This document shows, in pieces, positions 1 through 7,320 of a stretch of 28,098 nt of DNA; the stretch's first letter is position 1; each line of letters starts with the position of its first letter. Made by a program: the position numbers and the translations under genes. Source of the DNA: Armatimonadota bacterium (GTDB lineage: Bacteria; Armatimonadota; Armatimonadia; Armatimonadales; Armatimonadaceae); contig JACMIS010000774.1 in NCBI GenBank assembly GCA_014381035.1, forward strand, positions 1 through 28,098. Direction: 5' to 3'. Under the pieces are notes generated by a model that was given only the letters and a program-made list of their open reading frames with translations, was not told the DNA's origin and did not search any database.

Positions 1-650
1 AGATCACGATTCGCAAGTTCTATCGGCCGAGCGGCTCATCGACCCAGCTCAAAGGCGTGGTACCGGACATCGTGCTCCCTTCCATCAACAATGAACTCGA
101 AGTCGGGGAAGGCTCTCTTGAGAATCCCTTGCCGTGGGATGTTGTTCCGAGCGCGAAATATACCAAGGTGAACGAGGTCGCGCCATACACCACCGAGCTA
201 ACCAAACGAAGCACGGCAAGAGTGACAAAAAGCGGCGACTTCCGTTATCTGAAAGAAACGATTGCACGCGTCGCCAAATCGCAGGATCAAAAAACGATCT
301 CGCTGAATGAAACAACGCGCCGCAAGGAACAGGATGAGGAAGATGCCCGGATCGAGGCACGGCAGAAGGCACTGGCGACCCGCGTCCTTCCTAAAGACAC
401 GGTGTATCCGCTGACGCTGACAACCGCTATGAAACCCGGCTTACCCAAACCGCTAACCGCGGAACAGGTGAAAAAAGGGTTCCTGGACGGGACAGACGAG
501 GCTCCCTTGCCGACAACGGAAGAGAAAAAGAAAAACAAGTCGCGGTTGCCGGAACCGGATGTGACTTTGTCTGAAGCGGAAAATATTCTCGCGGACTACA
601 TTGCGTTGTCCAAGGGTACCGCATCCGCCCCACTCGCGAAAAAGCTTTAG
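1..650 (+). CDS. prc: Tail-specific (C-terminal processing) protease, 3' end only
   Basis: This is the C-terminal end of an S41-family tail-specific protease; the gene starts before the window and reads in the frame beginning at base 3. The first visible residues, ITIRKFYRPSGSSTQLKGVV followed by PDIVLPS, match the conserved strand region near the end of the Prc/CtpA protease domain, where a 'GSTQ..GV.PDI' motif is typical. The remaining ~190 residues are charged and rich in Lys/Glu, with a coiled-coil-like stretch (EQDEEDARIEARQKAL), as in the C-terminal tail of long Prc/Tsp proteins. The PDZ domain and the catalytic Ser/Lys lie outside the window, so activity cannot be judged. Known role of the family: periplasmic degradation of proteins with non-polar C-termini, including ssrA-tagged ones. 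The next gene is smpB, part of the same tagging pathway, although a strong terminator lies between them. Confidence 0.85.
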   Translation, partial: ITIRKFYRPSGSSTQLKGVVPDIVLPSINNELEVGEGSLENPLPWDVVPSAKYTKVNEVAPYTTELTKRSTARVTKSGDFRYLKETIARVAKSQDQKTISLNETTRRKEQDEEDARIEARQKALATRVLPKDTVYPLTLTTAMKPGLPKPLTAEQVKKGFLDGTDEAPLPTTEEKKKNKSRLPEPDVTLSEAENILADYIALSKGTASAPLAKKL

Positions 651-665
651 TTTTCGGTCTGGTGG

Positions 666-706
666 AACAGACAAGCCGTGCCGTCGTGCGCGGCTTGTCT
701 GTTTGT
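666..706 (+). terminator. Intrinsic terminator after the protease gene
   Basis: A perfect 13-bp inverted repeat (arms 666-678 and 691-703, 12-base loop) ends in a T-rich GTTTGTCT. It lies 15 bases after the protease stop codon. The smpB extended -10 begins only a few bases beyond it. Confidence 0.8.
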
Positions 707-712
707 CTACCA

Positions 713-721
713 TGATAAAAT
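713..721 (+). promoter_or_regulatory. Probable extended -10 promoter for smpB
   Basis: TGATAAAAT (TGn plus a 5/6 match to TATAAT) lies 25 bases before the smpB start. No good -35 sits at 16-18 bases; TTGTCT at 695-700 would need a 15-base spacer and is inside the preceding terminator stem. Inferred from motif and position only. Confidence 0.4.
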
Positions 722-745
722 ATGACTTAGCAGAAGGAGAGACAC

Positions 746-1222
746 ATGGCGAAAGAGGACAAGAACGGCGAAAAACGTACCGTTTTAAATAACCGCAAAG
801 CGCGGCACGAATATTTCATCGAGGATTCGGTGAAAGCAGGCTTGGTGTTGGTGGGCACAGAAGTGAAGTCGCTCCGCTCCGGTCGGGCAAGTTTGAGCGA
901 ATCATATGCTCGCCTCGACAAAAACGGCGAGGCGTGGCTACACAATATGCATATCAGCCCGCATGAGGAAGGCGGACGCTACAATGTTGACCCGATCCGC
1001 CCCCGCAAACTGTTACTGACGCGCCGCGAATTGAACAAACTCGGCGCAATCACAGAGCAGAAGGGATTATCACTCGTTCCTATCTCGCTTTTTTTCGAGC
1101 ACGGCTTTGCTAAATTAGAGTTGGGTGTCGGGCGCGGCAAAAAACTATACGACAAGCGAGAGGCTATCGCGGACCGCGACCGGGAGCGCGAAGCACGACG
1201 TGAAGTGTTTAGTCGCGAATAA
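746..1222 (+). CDS. smpB: SsrA-binding protein SmpB
   Basis: SmpB binds tmRNA and delivers it to stalled ribosomes for trans-translation. At 158 residues the length is typical. Family landmarks are all visible: the N-terminal NRKARHEYFIED, the KSLRSGRASL segment, the LLLTRRELNKL segment, and the basic C-terminal tail GKKLYDKREAIADRDREREA that occupies the mRNA channel of the stalled ribosome. The ATG at 746 follows AGAAGGAGAG at a normal distance. The gene is monocistronic: a terminator precedes it and another directly follows its stop codon. No ssrA (tmRNA) gene was seen in this window. Identification is firm. Confidence 0.97.
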   Translation: MAKEDKNGEKRTVLNNRKARHEYFIEDSVKAGLVLVGTEVKSLRSGRASLSESYARLDKNGEAWLHNMHISPHEEGGRYNVDPIRPRKLLLTRRELNKLGAITEQKGLSLVPISLFFEHGFAKLELGVGRGKKLYDKREAIADRDREREARREVFSRE

Positions 1223-1228
1223 TGAAAG

Positions 1229-1253
1229 AGCGGGCGTTCTGCCCGCTTTTTTT
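1229..1253 (+). terminator. Intrinsic terminator of smpB
   Basis: AGCGGGC (1229-1235), loop GTTCT, GCCCGCT (1241-1247), then an uninterrupted T run. This is a textbook rho-independent terminator starting 7 bases after the smpB stop. Confidence 0.92.
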
Positions 1254-1324
1254 ATTTGGAACCGGCAGGAAAACGTATTCCGTAAAACGAATCGTATTCC
1301 CAAACACCACGACAGATTGAAAGT

Positions 1325-4300
1325 ATGACAATGATGACAAAAAACTGCCTGATTAATGAAAACGTTTTCCTTGCGGCTACCATTGCCCTCGTTGCGCTGG
1401 TTTTACCCGCCGGGTGCGCCCTTGCTCAATCCCCCGCCGGGACCAAGAAAGCGACTCCCGCTACAAAGGACGTAGCACCCCGTTGGAGCAAAATGCCGCT
1501 TTTGACGCAAGAGCAGAGGAGCGCGGGTATATTCCCCGGCGGAGAAGGTTGTCAGTGGCCCCGCGAACTGGTCATTTCCGACGCAGACCCGAACTTTTTG
1601 ATTTTGAGTATTGATGTCGGGGGTTTATATCGAACGCTGGATGGTGGCAAAAATTGGGAGCAAGCGACGGTCGGCTGGAGCGGACGCGGTTGCAATGGCG
1701 TTGCCATTGATCCCCGAAATCCGTCGCACGTGATCGGACTCGCCGGAAATTCTGTGGATTGGGGCGAGAACTGGGGGCAAACTCCGAATGGTATCTACCT
1801 TTCCTCCGATAAGGCGGCATCCTGGAAGCCGGTGCTGGGATTGCTCGAAGGGTACGGGAACAGCGTGGCTATTGACCCGGATTCGTTCGATGCAGGCAAG
1901 AAAATCTGCACCATCGCCTATGTGGCTTCCGCGAAAGCGGGACTGCTCAAAACGACGGACGGCGGCGAAACATGGTCACAGGTCAGCGACCTTCCGGCGG
2001 TTGTCGGGCAAGCAGACGGTGGAATCCCGGTCCGGGTCCGGGTCAGTTCCAAAGGTGGCATTGTCTATGTCGGTGGCAAAGGCGGCTTCTACTACAGCAT
2101 CGATGGCGGCAAAACATTCACCAAAGTGCGTGACGGGGCGGTTTCCAATATCGCGGTGGTTAGTTCCGCGCCGAAAAGCGTCTGGGTGTCCGGTAGCGAG
2201 GGGGTATTAGTTTCCCGCGATCAGGGAAAAACGTTCCGTGTACTGCCCGCTAAAGGGATGGACCGCGAAGCCGACAACAAGATCGTCCAGTTCGTATCCG
2301 TAAGTCCCGCCGATCCGAACCGCGTGACTGCCTGGGTAGCCCGAGACAACTGGCAATGGCACCGCTACTACAGCCACGACGGGGGGGAAACGTTCGGGAT
2401 CACACAGGTTGTTAAAACCAGTGAACCGATGCCGAACAATGTTCGCAACGGTTTCAATGCTTGGCATCCGAAGGACCCCAACATCATGTATGGGTTGGGA
2501 GGCGACATCGTTACCCGCTCCAACGACGGTGGCAAAACACTCCGATGGTACAACAACGGCTACAACGGCGTGATGATGGGCGGCATGATGAACTTTTCCG
2601 CCCATGCGCCAAAAACGGTGTTCCTCGCTTTTCAGGATTACAACGCAGCGGCAACGCACGACGGCGGCACCGTTTGGAAATATTTCGATGCCTCGGGTAA
2701 AGGATGGGGCGGTCATTGCTACGGCGGGCACGCGGTAGACAGCGAGACGTTTTTCTACGGGGATGCGGAAGGCTGGGGCGACGCCCGACGCATCCGGATC
2801 ACGCATGATGCGGGCAAAACATGGGAGTTTGTGAAAGGGGCGGATGGTAAAGAGATCGCTCTGGGCGGCGCGAACGTTTCCCTCTCAGACCCGACGGATC
2901 CGGATGTGCTGTTTTGCTTCGACCATCGTTCCACGGACAAGGGTAAAACCTGGCAAAAGATGACGGCGTGCGAGGGCGTGTTCACCTACGCGCCGGACAC
3001 AAAAGCTTTGTTCGGACGAATGGGCGGCGCGGTTATTACCTCCAAAGACAAAGGGGCGACCTGGCAAAAGGTCTCGGAAACCTCTGGGTCGTTGGAAGAC
3101 GTTGCCGTCGACCACAAAACCGGACGGGTGTATGTCGCGGCGGAAGAGAAATTGAAGGTGTTCGATGCCGGTAAATGGAGCACGATTGATCTGCCTGCGG
3201 ATCAGTTCGGAAACATGCTTCGCTGTGTTACGGTGGCGATCGATCCACGCAATCCGCAAACGGTGTATGTCGGTGGCCCGCGCAATACCTACGCGACCCA
3301 CTGCACGACGGCTCGCTCTACGGATGGCGGGAAAACATGGCGGAACCTGAGTGTGACCACACCGCTCAAGGCGGGACTGGACAACGGTCCCCACGAAGTC
3401 TCCTGCATCCGCGTTGATCCGCGAACCGGCGAGGCGTGGGCAGCAGGACAATGCTATGGAATGTGGCGGATCGCGCCCCCATCGGCTGGGGAAAAAGGTA
3501 CCACTGCCGCACTCGCATCCGCTCCCAGAGCGGCACGCCCTCCCCTCGCATCGCAGATCAAAATCTCCCCCGTCGCCGATAAAGCCCTTTCCTCTTCCGC
3601 ACGAATCGTTATCGCGAACGGTGGGATGGAAGAGGGTGCGGACGTTCCCGATAACTGGAACGATAAATGGGAAGGTCGCGGCAAGGTCACATTATCGCGC
3701 GATATTACCCAGAAAAAATCAGGTAAGGCGTCGTTGAAAGTAAAAGCCACCGGCGATGCACAGGGACAGGGAGCGCAAATGATAGCTGACGCTCCTGCAG
3801 GCGCAAAATTCACCGTCAGCGGCTTCCTCAAATCGAAAGGCAATATCAAAGTCAATTTCGCGGTCCAGCCGCGCAAGGACTCATGGGAGCCGATTGCGTT
3901 CGAGCAGGTCGGTTATGTGCAGAATGATTCCGAATGGCAGTCGTTCCAGAAAACAATCACGTTGCCCGAAGGCTCGGTCCATGCATCCGTGGCTCTGTTA
4001 GTGGAAGGAGAGGGCGAAGCATGGCTCGACGATGTGAGAATCAGTGACTCCGATGTGAGCAACGCCGTCACAATACCGGAGCATAAACCGCAACCCGCTA
4101 AACTCGACCCGATAACCCCCATGCACGGGTTCTGGGCGGACTACCCGACGTCATGGTTGAACTATGCACGCACACTGAAAAACGATGCACAGACACAGAA
4201 GCCGGACGTGGTTTTTCTCGGAGACTCGATTACGCAAGGATGGAAAGATGCGGGCAAGATGGAATGGGAGAAGCGATTCGCACCATTGAAGGCGGTAAAC

Positions 4301-4759
4301 GCGGGAATCGGCGGCGATAAGACCAACGAGATCCTGTGGCGCATCAAAGACGGTTTACTCGATGGTTTGTCGCCGAAACTGATCGTACTCGCAATCGGTG
4401 TCAACAACATGTGGCGCAACGAATTTGGCAACACACGGATCGCCGAGGGCATTGAGACTTGTGTCAAGGCAATACAGGAAAAGACACCGCGTGCGAAAAT
4501 TCTTGTTCTCGGGATTTTCCCTTCGCAAGAAGCCGCTGACAACGGGATGCGATCCGCGATAAAACAGATCAACAGCGAAACGAAAAAACGAGTCAGCGGC
4601 ATGAAAAATGTTCGGTTCGCAGATTTCGGCGACAAATTCCTCGCCCCGGATGGCACTCTCCGTAAAGAGATAATGCCGGACTTTCTGCACGCCAACGAAA
4701 AAGGGTATGCTATCTATGCCGACAACCTCGAACCGATTGTCAAGGAAATGCTCCCTTAG
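1325..4759 (+). CDS. Secreted Asp-box (BNR) propeller protein fused to CBM-like domain and SGNH/GDSL esterase
   Basis: The 1144-residue protein has four parts. (1) Residues ~1-35 form a Sec signal peptide (hydrophobic LAATIALVALVLPAGCALA). (2) Residues ~60-720 hold about twelve Asp-box motifs (for example TLDGGKNW, TTDGGETW, SIDGGKTF, THDAGKTW, STDGGKTW), as in sialidase/VPS10/GH74-type beta-propellers. The early IDVGG (Asp97) resembles the 'TDIGG' segment of GH74 xyloglucanases, but I cannot confirm the second catalytic Asp. (3) Residues ~760-905 resemble a CBM4/9-type jelly roll (starts NGGMEEG, ends WLDDVRI). (4) Residues ~955-1144 are an SGNH hydrolase of the PAF-acetylhydrolase type: FLGDSITQ (Ser968), GIGGD (Gly996), GVNN (Asn1027) and DFLH (Asp1119/His1122), all complete. 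Likely role: extracellular binding and deacylation or hydrolysis of a polysaccharide (inference). The start could also be ATG 1331 or 1334; no strong ribosome site precedes any of them. Confidence 0.85.
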   Translation: MTMMTKNCLINENVFLAATIALVALVLPAGCALAQSPAGTKKATPATKDVAPRWSKMPLLTQEQRSAGIFPGGEGCQWPRELVISDADPNFLILSIDVGGLYRTLDGGKNWEQATVGWSGRGCNGVAIDPRNPSHVIGLAGNSVDWGENWGQTPNGIYLSSDKAASWKPVLGLLEGYGNSVAIDPDSFDAGKKICTIAYVASAKAGLLKTTDGGETWSQVSDLPAVVGQADGGIPVRVRVSSKGGIVYVGGKGGFYYSIDGGKTFTKVRDGAVSNIAVVSSAPKSVWVSGSEGVLVSRDQGKTFRVLPAKGMDREADNKIVQFVSVSPADPNRVTAWVARDNWQWHRYYSHDGGETFGITQVVKTSEPMPNNVRNGFNAWHPKDPNIMYGLGGDIVTRSNDGGKTLRWYNNGYNGVMMGGMMNFSAHAPKTVFLAFQDYNAAATHDGGTVWKYFDASGKGWGGHCYGGHAVDSETFFYGDAEGWGDARRIRITHDAGKTWEFVKGADGKEIALGGANVSLSDPTDPDVLFCFDHRSTDKGKTWQKMTACEGVFTYAPDTKALFGRMGGAVITSKDKGATWQKVSETSGSLEDVAVDHKTGRVYVAAEEKLKVFDAGKWSTIDLPADQFGNMLRCVTVAIDPRNPQTVYVGGPRNTYATHCTTARSTDGGKTWRNLSVTTPLKAGLDNGPHEVSCIRVDPRTGEAWAAGQCYGMWRIAPPSAGEKGTTAALASAPRAARPPLASQIKISPVADKALSSSARIVIANGGMEEGADVPDNWNDKWEGRGKVTLSRDITQKKSGKASLKVKATGDAQGQGAQMIADAPAGAKFTVSGFLKSKGNIKVNFAVQPRKDSWEPIAFEQVGYVQNDSEWQSFQKTITLPEGSVHASVALLVEGEGEAWLDDVRISDSDVSNAVTIPEHKPQPAKLDPITPMHGFWADYPTSWLNYARTLKNDAQTQKPDVVFLGDSITQGWKDAGKMEWEKRFAPLKAVNAGIGGDKTNEILWRIKDGLLDGLSPKLIVLAIGVNNMWRNEFGNTRIAEGIETCVKAIQEKTPRAKILVLGIFPSQEAADNGMRSAIKQINSETKKRVSGMKNVRFADFGDKFLAPDGTLRKEIMPDFLHANEKGYAIYADNLEPIVKEMLP

Positions 4760-4809
4760 AAACAGGCAGCGCGATAGCGCGGTAGACGGAGTGCTATCAC
4801 CGCCACCCT

Positions 4810-4844
4810 GGGAGGAGTAAGACCCGCTCCTCCCCTACCTTTAT
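4810..4844 (+). terminator. Hairpin, probable terminator of the esterase fusion gene
   Basis: GGGAGGAG (4810-4817), a 9-base loop, CTCCTCCC (4827-4834), then a pyrimidine-rich CTACCTTTATATT. The 8-bp stem is perfect. It may instead be a member of a dispersed palindromic repeat family; only a genome-wide search would tell. Confidence 0.55.
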
Positions 4845-4921
4845 ATTACCCCGACTGACCCGAACAATGGTCGATAGATCGCCACCGAAGCCACCGGCAG
4901 AAAGCGCGGGATGAGCGGGAT

Positions 4922-5243
4922 GCGATACGGGCGGTGTTTCTCGGCGATTCCATAACCCAGGCGTGGAACAAAAAAGATCTTGGCAACAACACTTCGCCCC
5001 GCACGGCGCGGTGAATTTCGGCATCGGGGGCGACAGAACGTGTCAGGTTTTATGGCGCATCCGCGACGGCTTGCAAGACGGACTGACTCCCGGTCTGACC
5101 GAGCAGTTTGTCCCGACGCGAACATACTCGTTAGCGGGGTGCTTCCTTGCATGCCCCCCGCACATCCCTACCGCACCACGGTTCGCGCAATCGACGCGCG
5201 TCTCACAAACAGATTGTATCCGCCAACGCTGAACGATTGCTGA
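4922..5243 (+). pseudogene. Decayed SGNH/GDSL esterase remnant
   Basis: Three pieces of an SGNH esterase appear in order but in different frames. Piece 1 (from ~4922, frame of base 4931) reads AVFLGDSITQAWN, with the nucleophile motif. The frame is lost around the A-run at 4970-4975. Piece 2 (frame of base 4963) reads HFAPHGAVNFGIGGDR and LWRIRDGLQDGL. The part that should hold the Asn block is then missing. Piece 3 (frame of base 5115) reads ANILVSGVLP and AIDARLTNRLYP, matching the later KILVLGIFP region. No DxxH end is found. The pieces line up with residues ~962-1070 of the intact SGNH domain in the preceding gene, so this looks like a paralogue or former tandem copy. It lacks a signal peptide and an intact frame. 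One could argue for sequencing error at the A-run, but not for the internal deletion. Confidence 0.75.
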
Positions 5244-5273
5244 AGAAGATACGCTTTGATCCCGGTCCGTTTG

Positions 5274-6149
5274 TCAGTCGTCAAGCACTGCCAGATCAAG
5301 CTGCCCGAAACGCTCCGGAGCAGTGACCACGTCAATCTCCGCAATCTTTCCTTGAATGACTCTGAATTGAAACGCCACAAGCAACCGCCCACGCGGAGCC
5401 ACGACGACTCCCACATTGCCGTTCACCAGTGCAGTTCGAGCAAACCCGGCACGCCCGGAGAAAGCGAATGCCTGTCCCGCCACCCCCGTCGCCCCGCGTA
5501 TCACTCTCGCGGTTCCTACTGGACCGTCGGCTCGGAGAACAACATCCGGGTCGAGCACGGCGAGAAGCGCACCGAAATCGCCACAGCGAGAGGCGGCGAG
5601 GAAGGCTTCGATGACCTCTCGCTGGAGGCGAAGAACACTTCCCTCCGCCGTGGAGGTTCCCCGCACACGGCGACGGGCGCGGCTTGCGAGTTGCCGTGCC
5701 GCGGTCGGAGACCGCCCCACAATCTGGCCGATCTCATCAAACGATACGGCGAACATGTCATGTAACACAAACGCGAGTCGCTCGGCGGGAGCGAGCTTTT
5801 CAAGGACCACGAGTAAAGCGAGACCAACCGAGTCAGCCAGTAATGCTTCCTGTTCGGGATCAGTGCCGCTCTTACCGTCGGCGATGTGATCCCGAACATG
5901 CATTTCTAAAGACTCTTCGCCCCGAGACTTGCGCGCACGCAGCATGTCCAAGCACACCCGTGCGGCGACGGTTGTCAGCCATCCCTCCAGGTTCTCGACG
6001 CCGCTGAGGTCAGACCGGTTGAGACGGAGCCACGACTCTTGCACCGCGTCGTCTGCCTCGCTTCGAGAGCCGAGCATACGGTAAGCGACCGCTCCCAGGC
6101 GTTCCCGGTTTTGCTCAAATCGTTCAGCCAGCCATTGGTGCTCGTTCAT
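5274..6149 (-). CDS. ECF sigma factor with SnoaL-like C-terminal extension (SigJ/ECF41-type)
   Basis: A 291-residue extracytoplasmic-function sigma factor. Region 2 is at residues ~8-75 (GAVAYRMLGSRSEADDAVQE, then WLRLNR), region 4 at ~110-170 (LAPAERLAFVLHDMF, then IGQIVGRSPTAARQLASRAR). About 115 further residues follow, ending in VVVAPRGRLL, KIAEIDVV and LDLAVLDD, which fit the SnoaL/NTF2-like extension of ECF41- and ECF56-type sigmas. In such factors the fused domain replaces an anti-sigma factor. The DGGG(R/K) motif known from ECF41 is altered here to DGPVG. The start is taken as ATG 6149, since AGGAGG lies 5 bases upstream; the GTG at 6155 would put the Shine-Dalgarno inside the gene. 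It overlaps the upstream DoxX-like gene by 26 bases, so the two are probably co-transcribed and coupled. Confidence 0.88.
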   Translation of the reverse strand: MNEHQWLAERFEQNRERLGAVAYRMLGSRSEADDAVQESWLRLNRSDLSGVENLEGWLTTVAARVCLDMLRARKSRGEESLEMHVRDHIADGKSGTDPEQEALLADSVGLALLVVLEKLAPAERLAFVLHDMFAVSFDEIGQIVGRSPTAARQLASRARRRVRGTSTAEGSVLRLQREVIEAFLAASRCGDFGALLAVLDPDVVLRADGPVGTARVIRGATGVAGQAFAFSGRAGFARTALVNGNVGVVVAPRGRLLVAFQFRVIQGKIAEIDVVTAPERFGQLDLAVLDD

Positions 6150-6591
6150 CGCCACCTCCTCTCATCGCTGTGTTATTTCCGCCCTGTTTAACGGGAATAT
6201 CCGCGCCCTTTATTGGGAAAAGAACGCCGAGAATACGACTTTCAGGGCGAAGAGCCCAAGAAAGAATTGTACAGACGGCAAAGATAAGTGGGGCGATAAA
6301 CTGAGTTAAGGTATCCCCGGACAGAATATGTGATGCGACCGCGCCGGTCATATCAAAGAACGCACCCGCATAAGCCCATTCCTTCAGGCGTGGTAAACGC
6401 GGCGCGAGCAAGACTATGGCTCCCGGCACTTTCCAGAATCCCAGGATCGTAGCAAAATATAACGGGTAACCAAGGTGTGTCATCCCCTCGTCTATCACTC
6501 GCGGATGCATCAGGTCCGCCACCCCACCCGCGAACAATGCGAAAGCGAGGATTGCAGTGGTCATCCAGTAGCCGATCAATTTTGTTTTCAT
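6124..6591 (-). CDS. DoxX-like small integral membrane protein
   Basis: The 155-residue protein has about four hydrophobic segments (starting near residues 8, 44, 75 and 95) and a polar C-terminal tail of ~30 residues. The layout, with the motif GFWKVPGAIVLLAPRLPRLK and then EWAYAGAFFDM, matches the DoxX_2 / DoxX-like family, whose biochemical role is poorly defined; some members are linked to redox stress. The ATG at 6591 is preceded by GAGGAG at a 9-base distance. The 3' end runs into the sigma factor gene, and the tail (NNTAMRGGGDERAPMAG) is encoded by the overlap and the sequence just before it. Genes of this type often accompany SnoaL-extended ECF sigmas, which supports a shared regulon. 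It is not clear whether the protein acts as a sensor for the sigma factor or is an output gene. Confidence 0.8.
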   Translation of the reverse strand: MKTKLIGYWMTTAILAFALFAGGVADLMHPRVIDEGMTHLGYPLYFATILGFWKVPGAIVLLAPRLPRLKEWAYAGAFFDMTGAVASHILSGDTLTQFIAPLIFAVCTILSWALRPESRILGVLFPIKGADIPVKQGGNNTAMRGGGDERAPMAG

Positions 6592-6637
6592 CGTTTTGTC
6601 TCCTCAAACGGTTTCGTTAAACGGCCGCGCTTGTCCC

Positions 6638-6652
6638 TGACTGGGGCAGTCA
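6638..6652. repeat. Perfect palindrome in the divergent doxX/ahpD-like intergenic region
   Basis: TGACTG-GGG-CAGTCA is a perfect 6-bp inverted repeat with a 3-base centre. Its right arm overlaps the proposed -35 box at 6649-6654. A second inverted repeat, CCGTCA-TGGTGT-TGACGG (6670-6687), overlaps the proposed -10. They could be operators or may simply mark related promoter elements on both strands. Confidence 0.4.
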
Positions 6653-6674
6653 CATTCGCATGCCGCGCTCCGTC
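6649..6674 (+). promoter_or_regulatory. Candidate ECF41-type promoter for the AhpD-like gene
   Basis: GTCACA (6649-6654) is followed after exactly 16 bases by CGTC (6671-6674). The published ECF41 target consensus, as I recall it, is TGTCACA-N16-CGTC; here the first base of the -35 is A instead of T. Transcription would start near 6681, leaving a leader of ~80 bases before the ATG at 6764. The match with the neighbouring SnoaL-extended sigma gene supports direct control. Confidence 0.6.
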
Positions 6675-6763
6675 ATGGTGTTGACGGATGAGACCCGGTA
6701 GATGTGACGGGGCAAGCTGTCCGTCGAAGTTTCAGAATCCGAATCCGATGGGAGGTTTTAAAG

Positions 6764-7231
6764 ATGAAAATGATGCAAGCACGAATGAAGAACCCGGCGT
6801 TGGTTGTTCCTGACGCCATGGCTGCCTTGATGGCTCTGGGGGATTCCGTGAAGAAAGGCGGATTGCCACTTCAAACGCATGCCCTTGTCCACCTTCGCGC
6901 AAGTCAAATCAACGGTTGCAGTGTCTGCGTTGAAATGCACTCGCGCGAGTTTAAGAAGGCCGGTGCGACCGAGGAGCAGATCCTGACCGTGGCGGCGTGG
7001 CGGGAAGCACCCTACTTCACCGACGCCGAACGGTCCGCTCTGGCACTCGCGGAGGCTTTAACCCGTCTCAACGACCGACCAGACGCGGTGCCGGATGAGA
7101 TATGGGACGAAGCTGTACGCCATTTCGACGAACCGTCACTGGCTGCCCTGGTACTTTCAATTGCTATAGTCAACCTCTGGAATCGCCTTAACGCGGCAAC
7201 GAGGCAGGTCGCGGGAGCATGGAACGGTTAG
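6764..7231 (+). CDS. AhpD-like / carboxymuconolactone decarboxylase family protein
   Basis: The 155-residue protein belongs to the CMD/AhpD family. Its active-site motif is intact: NGCSVCVEMH gives Cys52-x-x-Cys55 and His59, the redox pair and proton-relay residue of AhpD-type peroxidases. TDAERSALALAEALT is a second typical family segment. The likely role is peroxide or organic-radical detoxification, or a related carboxymuconolactone-type reaction on a small molecule; substrate cannot be told. The start is ATG 6764 because GGGAGG lies 8 bases upstream; a GTG at 6704 in frame would add 20 residues without a ribosome site. The gene is divergent from the ECF sigma/DoxX pair, the usual 'COE' type of partner for ECF41 sigmas, and has a matching promoter upstream. 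Confidence 0.88.
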   Translation: MKMMQARMKNPALVVPDAMAALMALGDSVKKGGLPLQTHALVHLRASQINGCSVCVEMHSREFKKAGATEEQILTVAAWREAPYFTDAERSALALAEALTRLNDRPDAVPDEIWDEAVRHFDEPSLAALVLSIAIVNLWNRLNAATRQVAGAWNG

Positions 7232-7269
7232 GGTACAACGAGAGTGTTTGGACGGAATCAGTCTTTGCA

Positions 7270-7308
7270 AACCGCCACCAGAATTACTTCAGTTCTGGTG
7301 GCGGTTTT
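7270..7308. terminator. Bidirectional terminator between the AhpD-like gene and cysK
   Basis: A perfect 14-bp inverted repeat has arms at 7270-7283 and 7293-7306 with a 9-base loop, and TTTT follows on the plus strand. It sits between two convergent genes (39 bases after one stop, 13 before the other) and can serve both. Confidence 0.85.
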
Positions 7309-7320
7309 CGTTGCGGACCT

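Noticed and set aside
2207..3451. Two long minus-strand frames (199 and 188 codons) opposite the Asp-box gene.
   Set aside because: They mirror the repeated Asp-box codons on the other strand; no start signals or domains.
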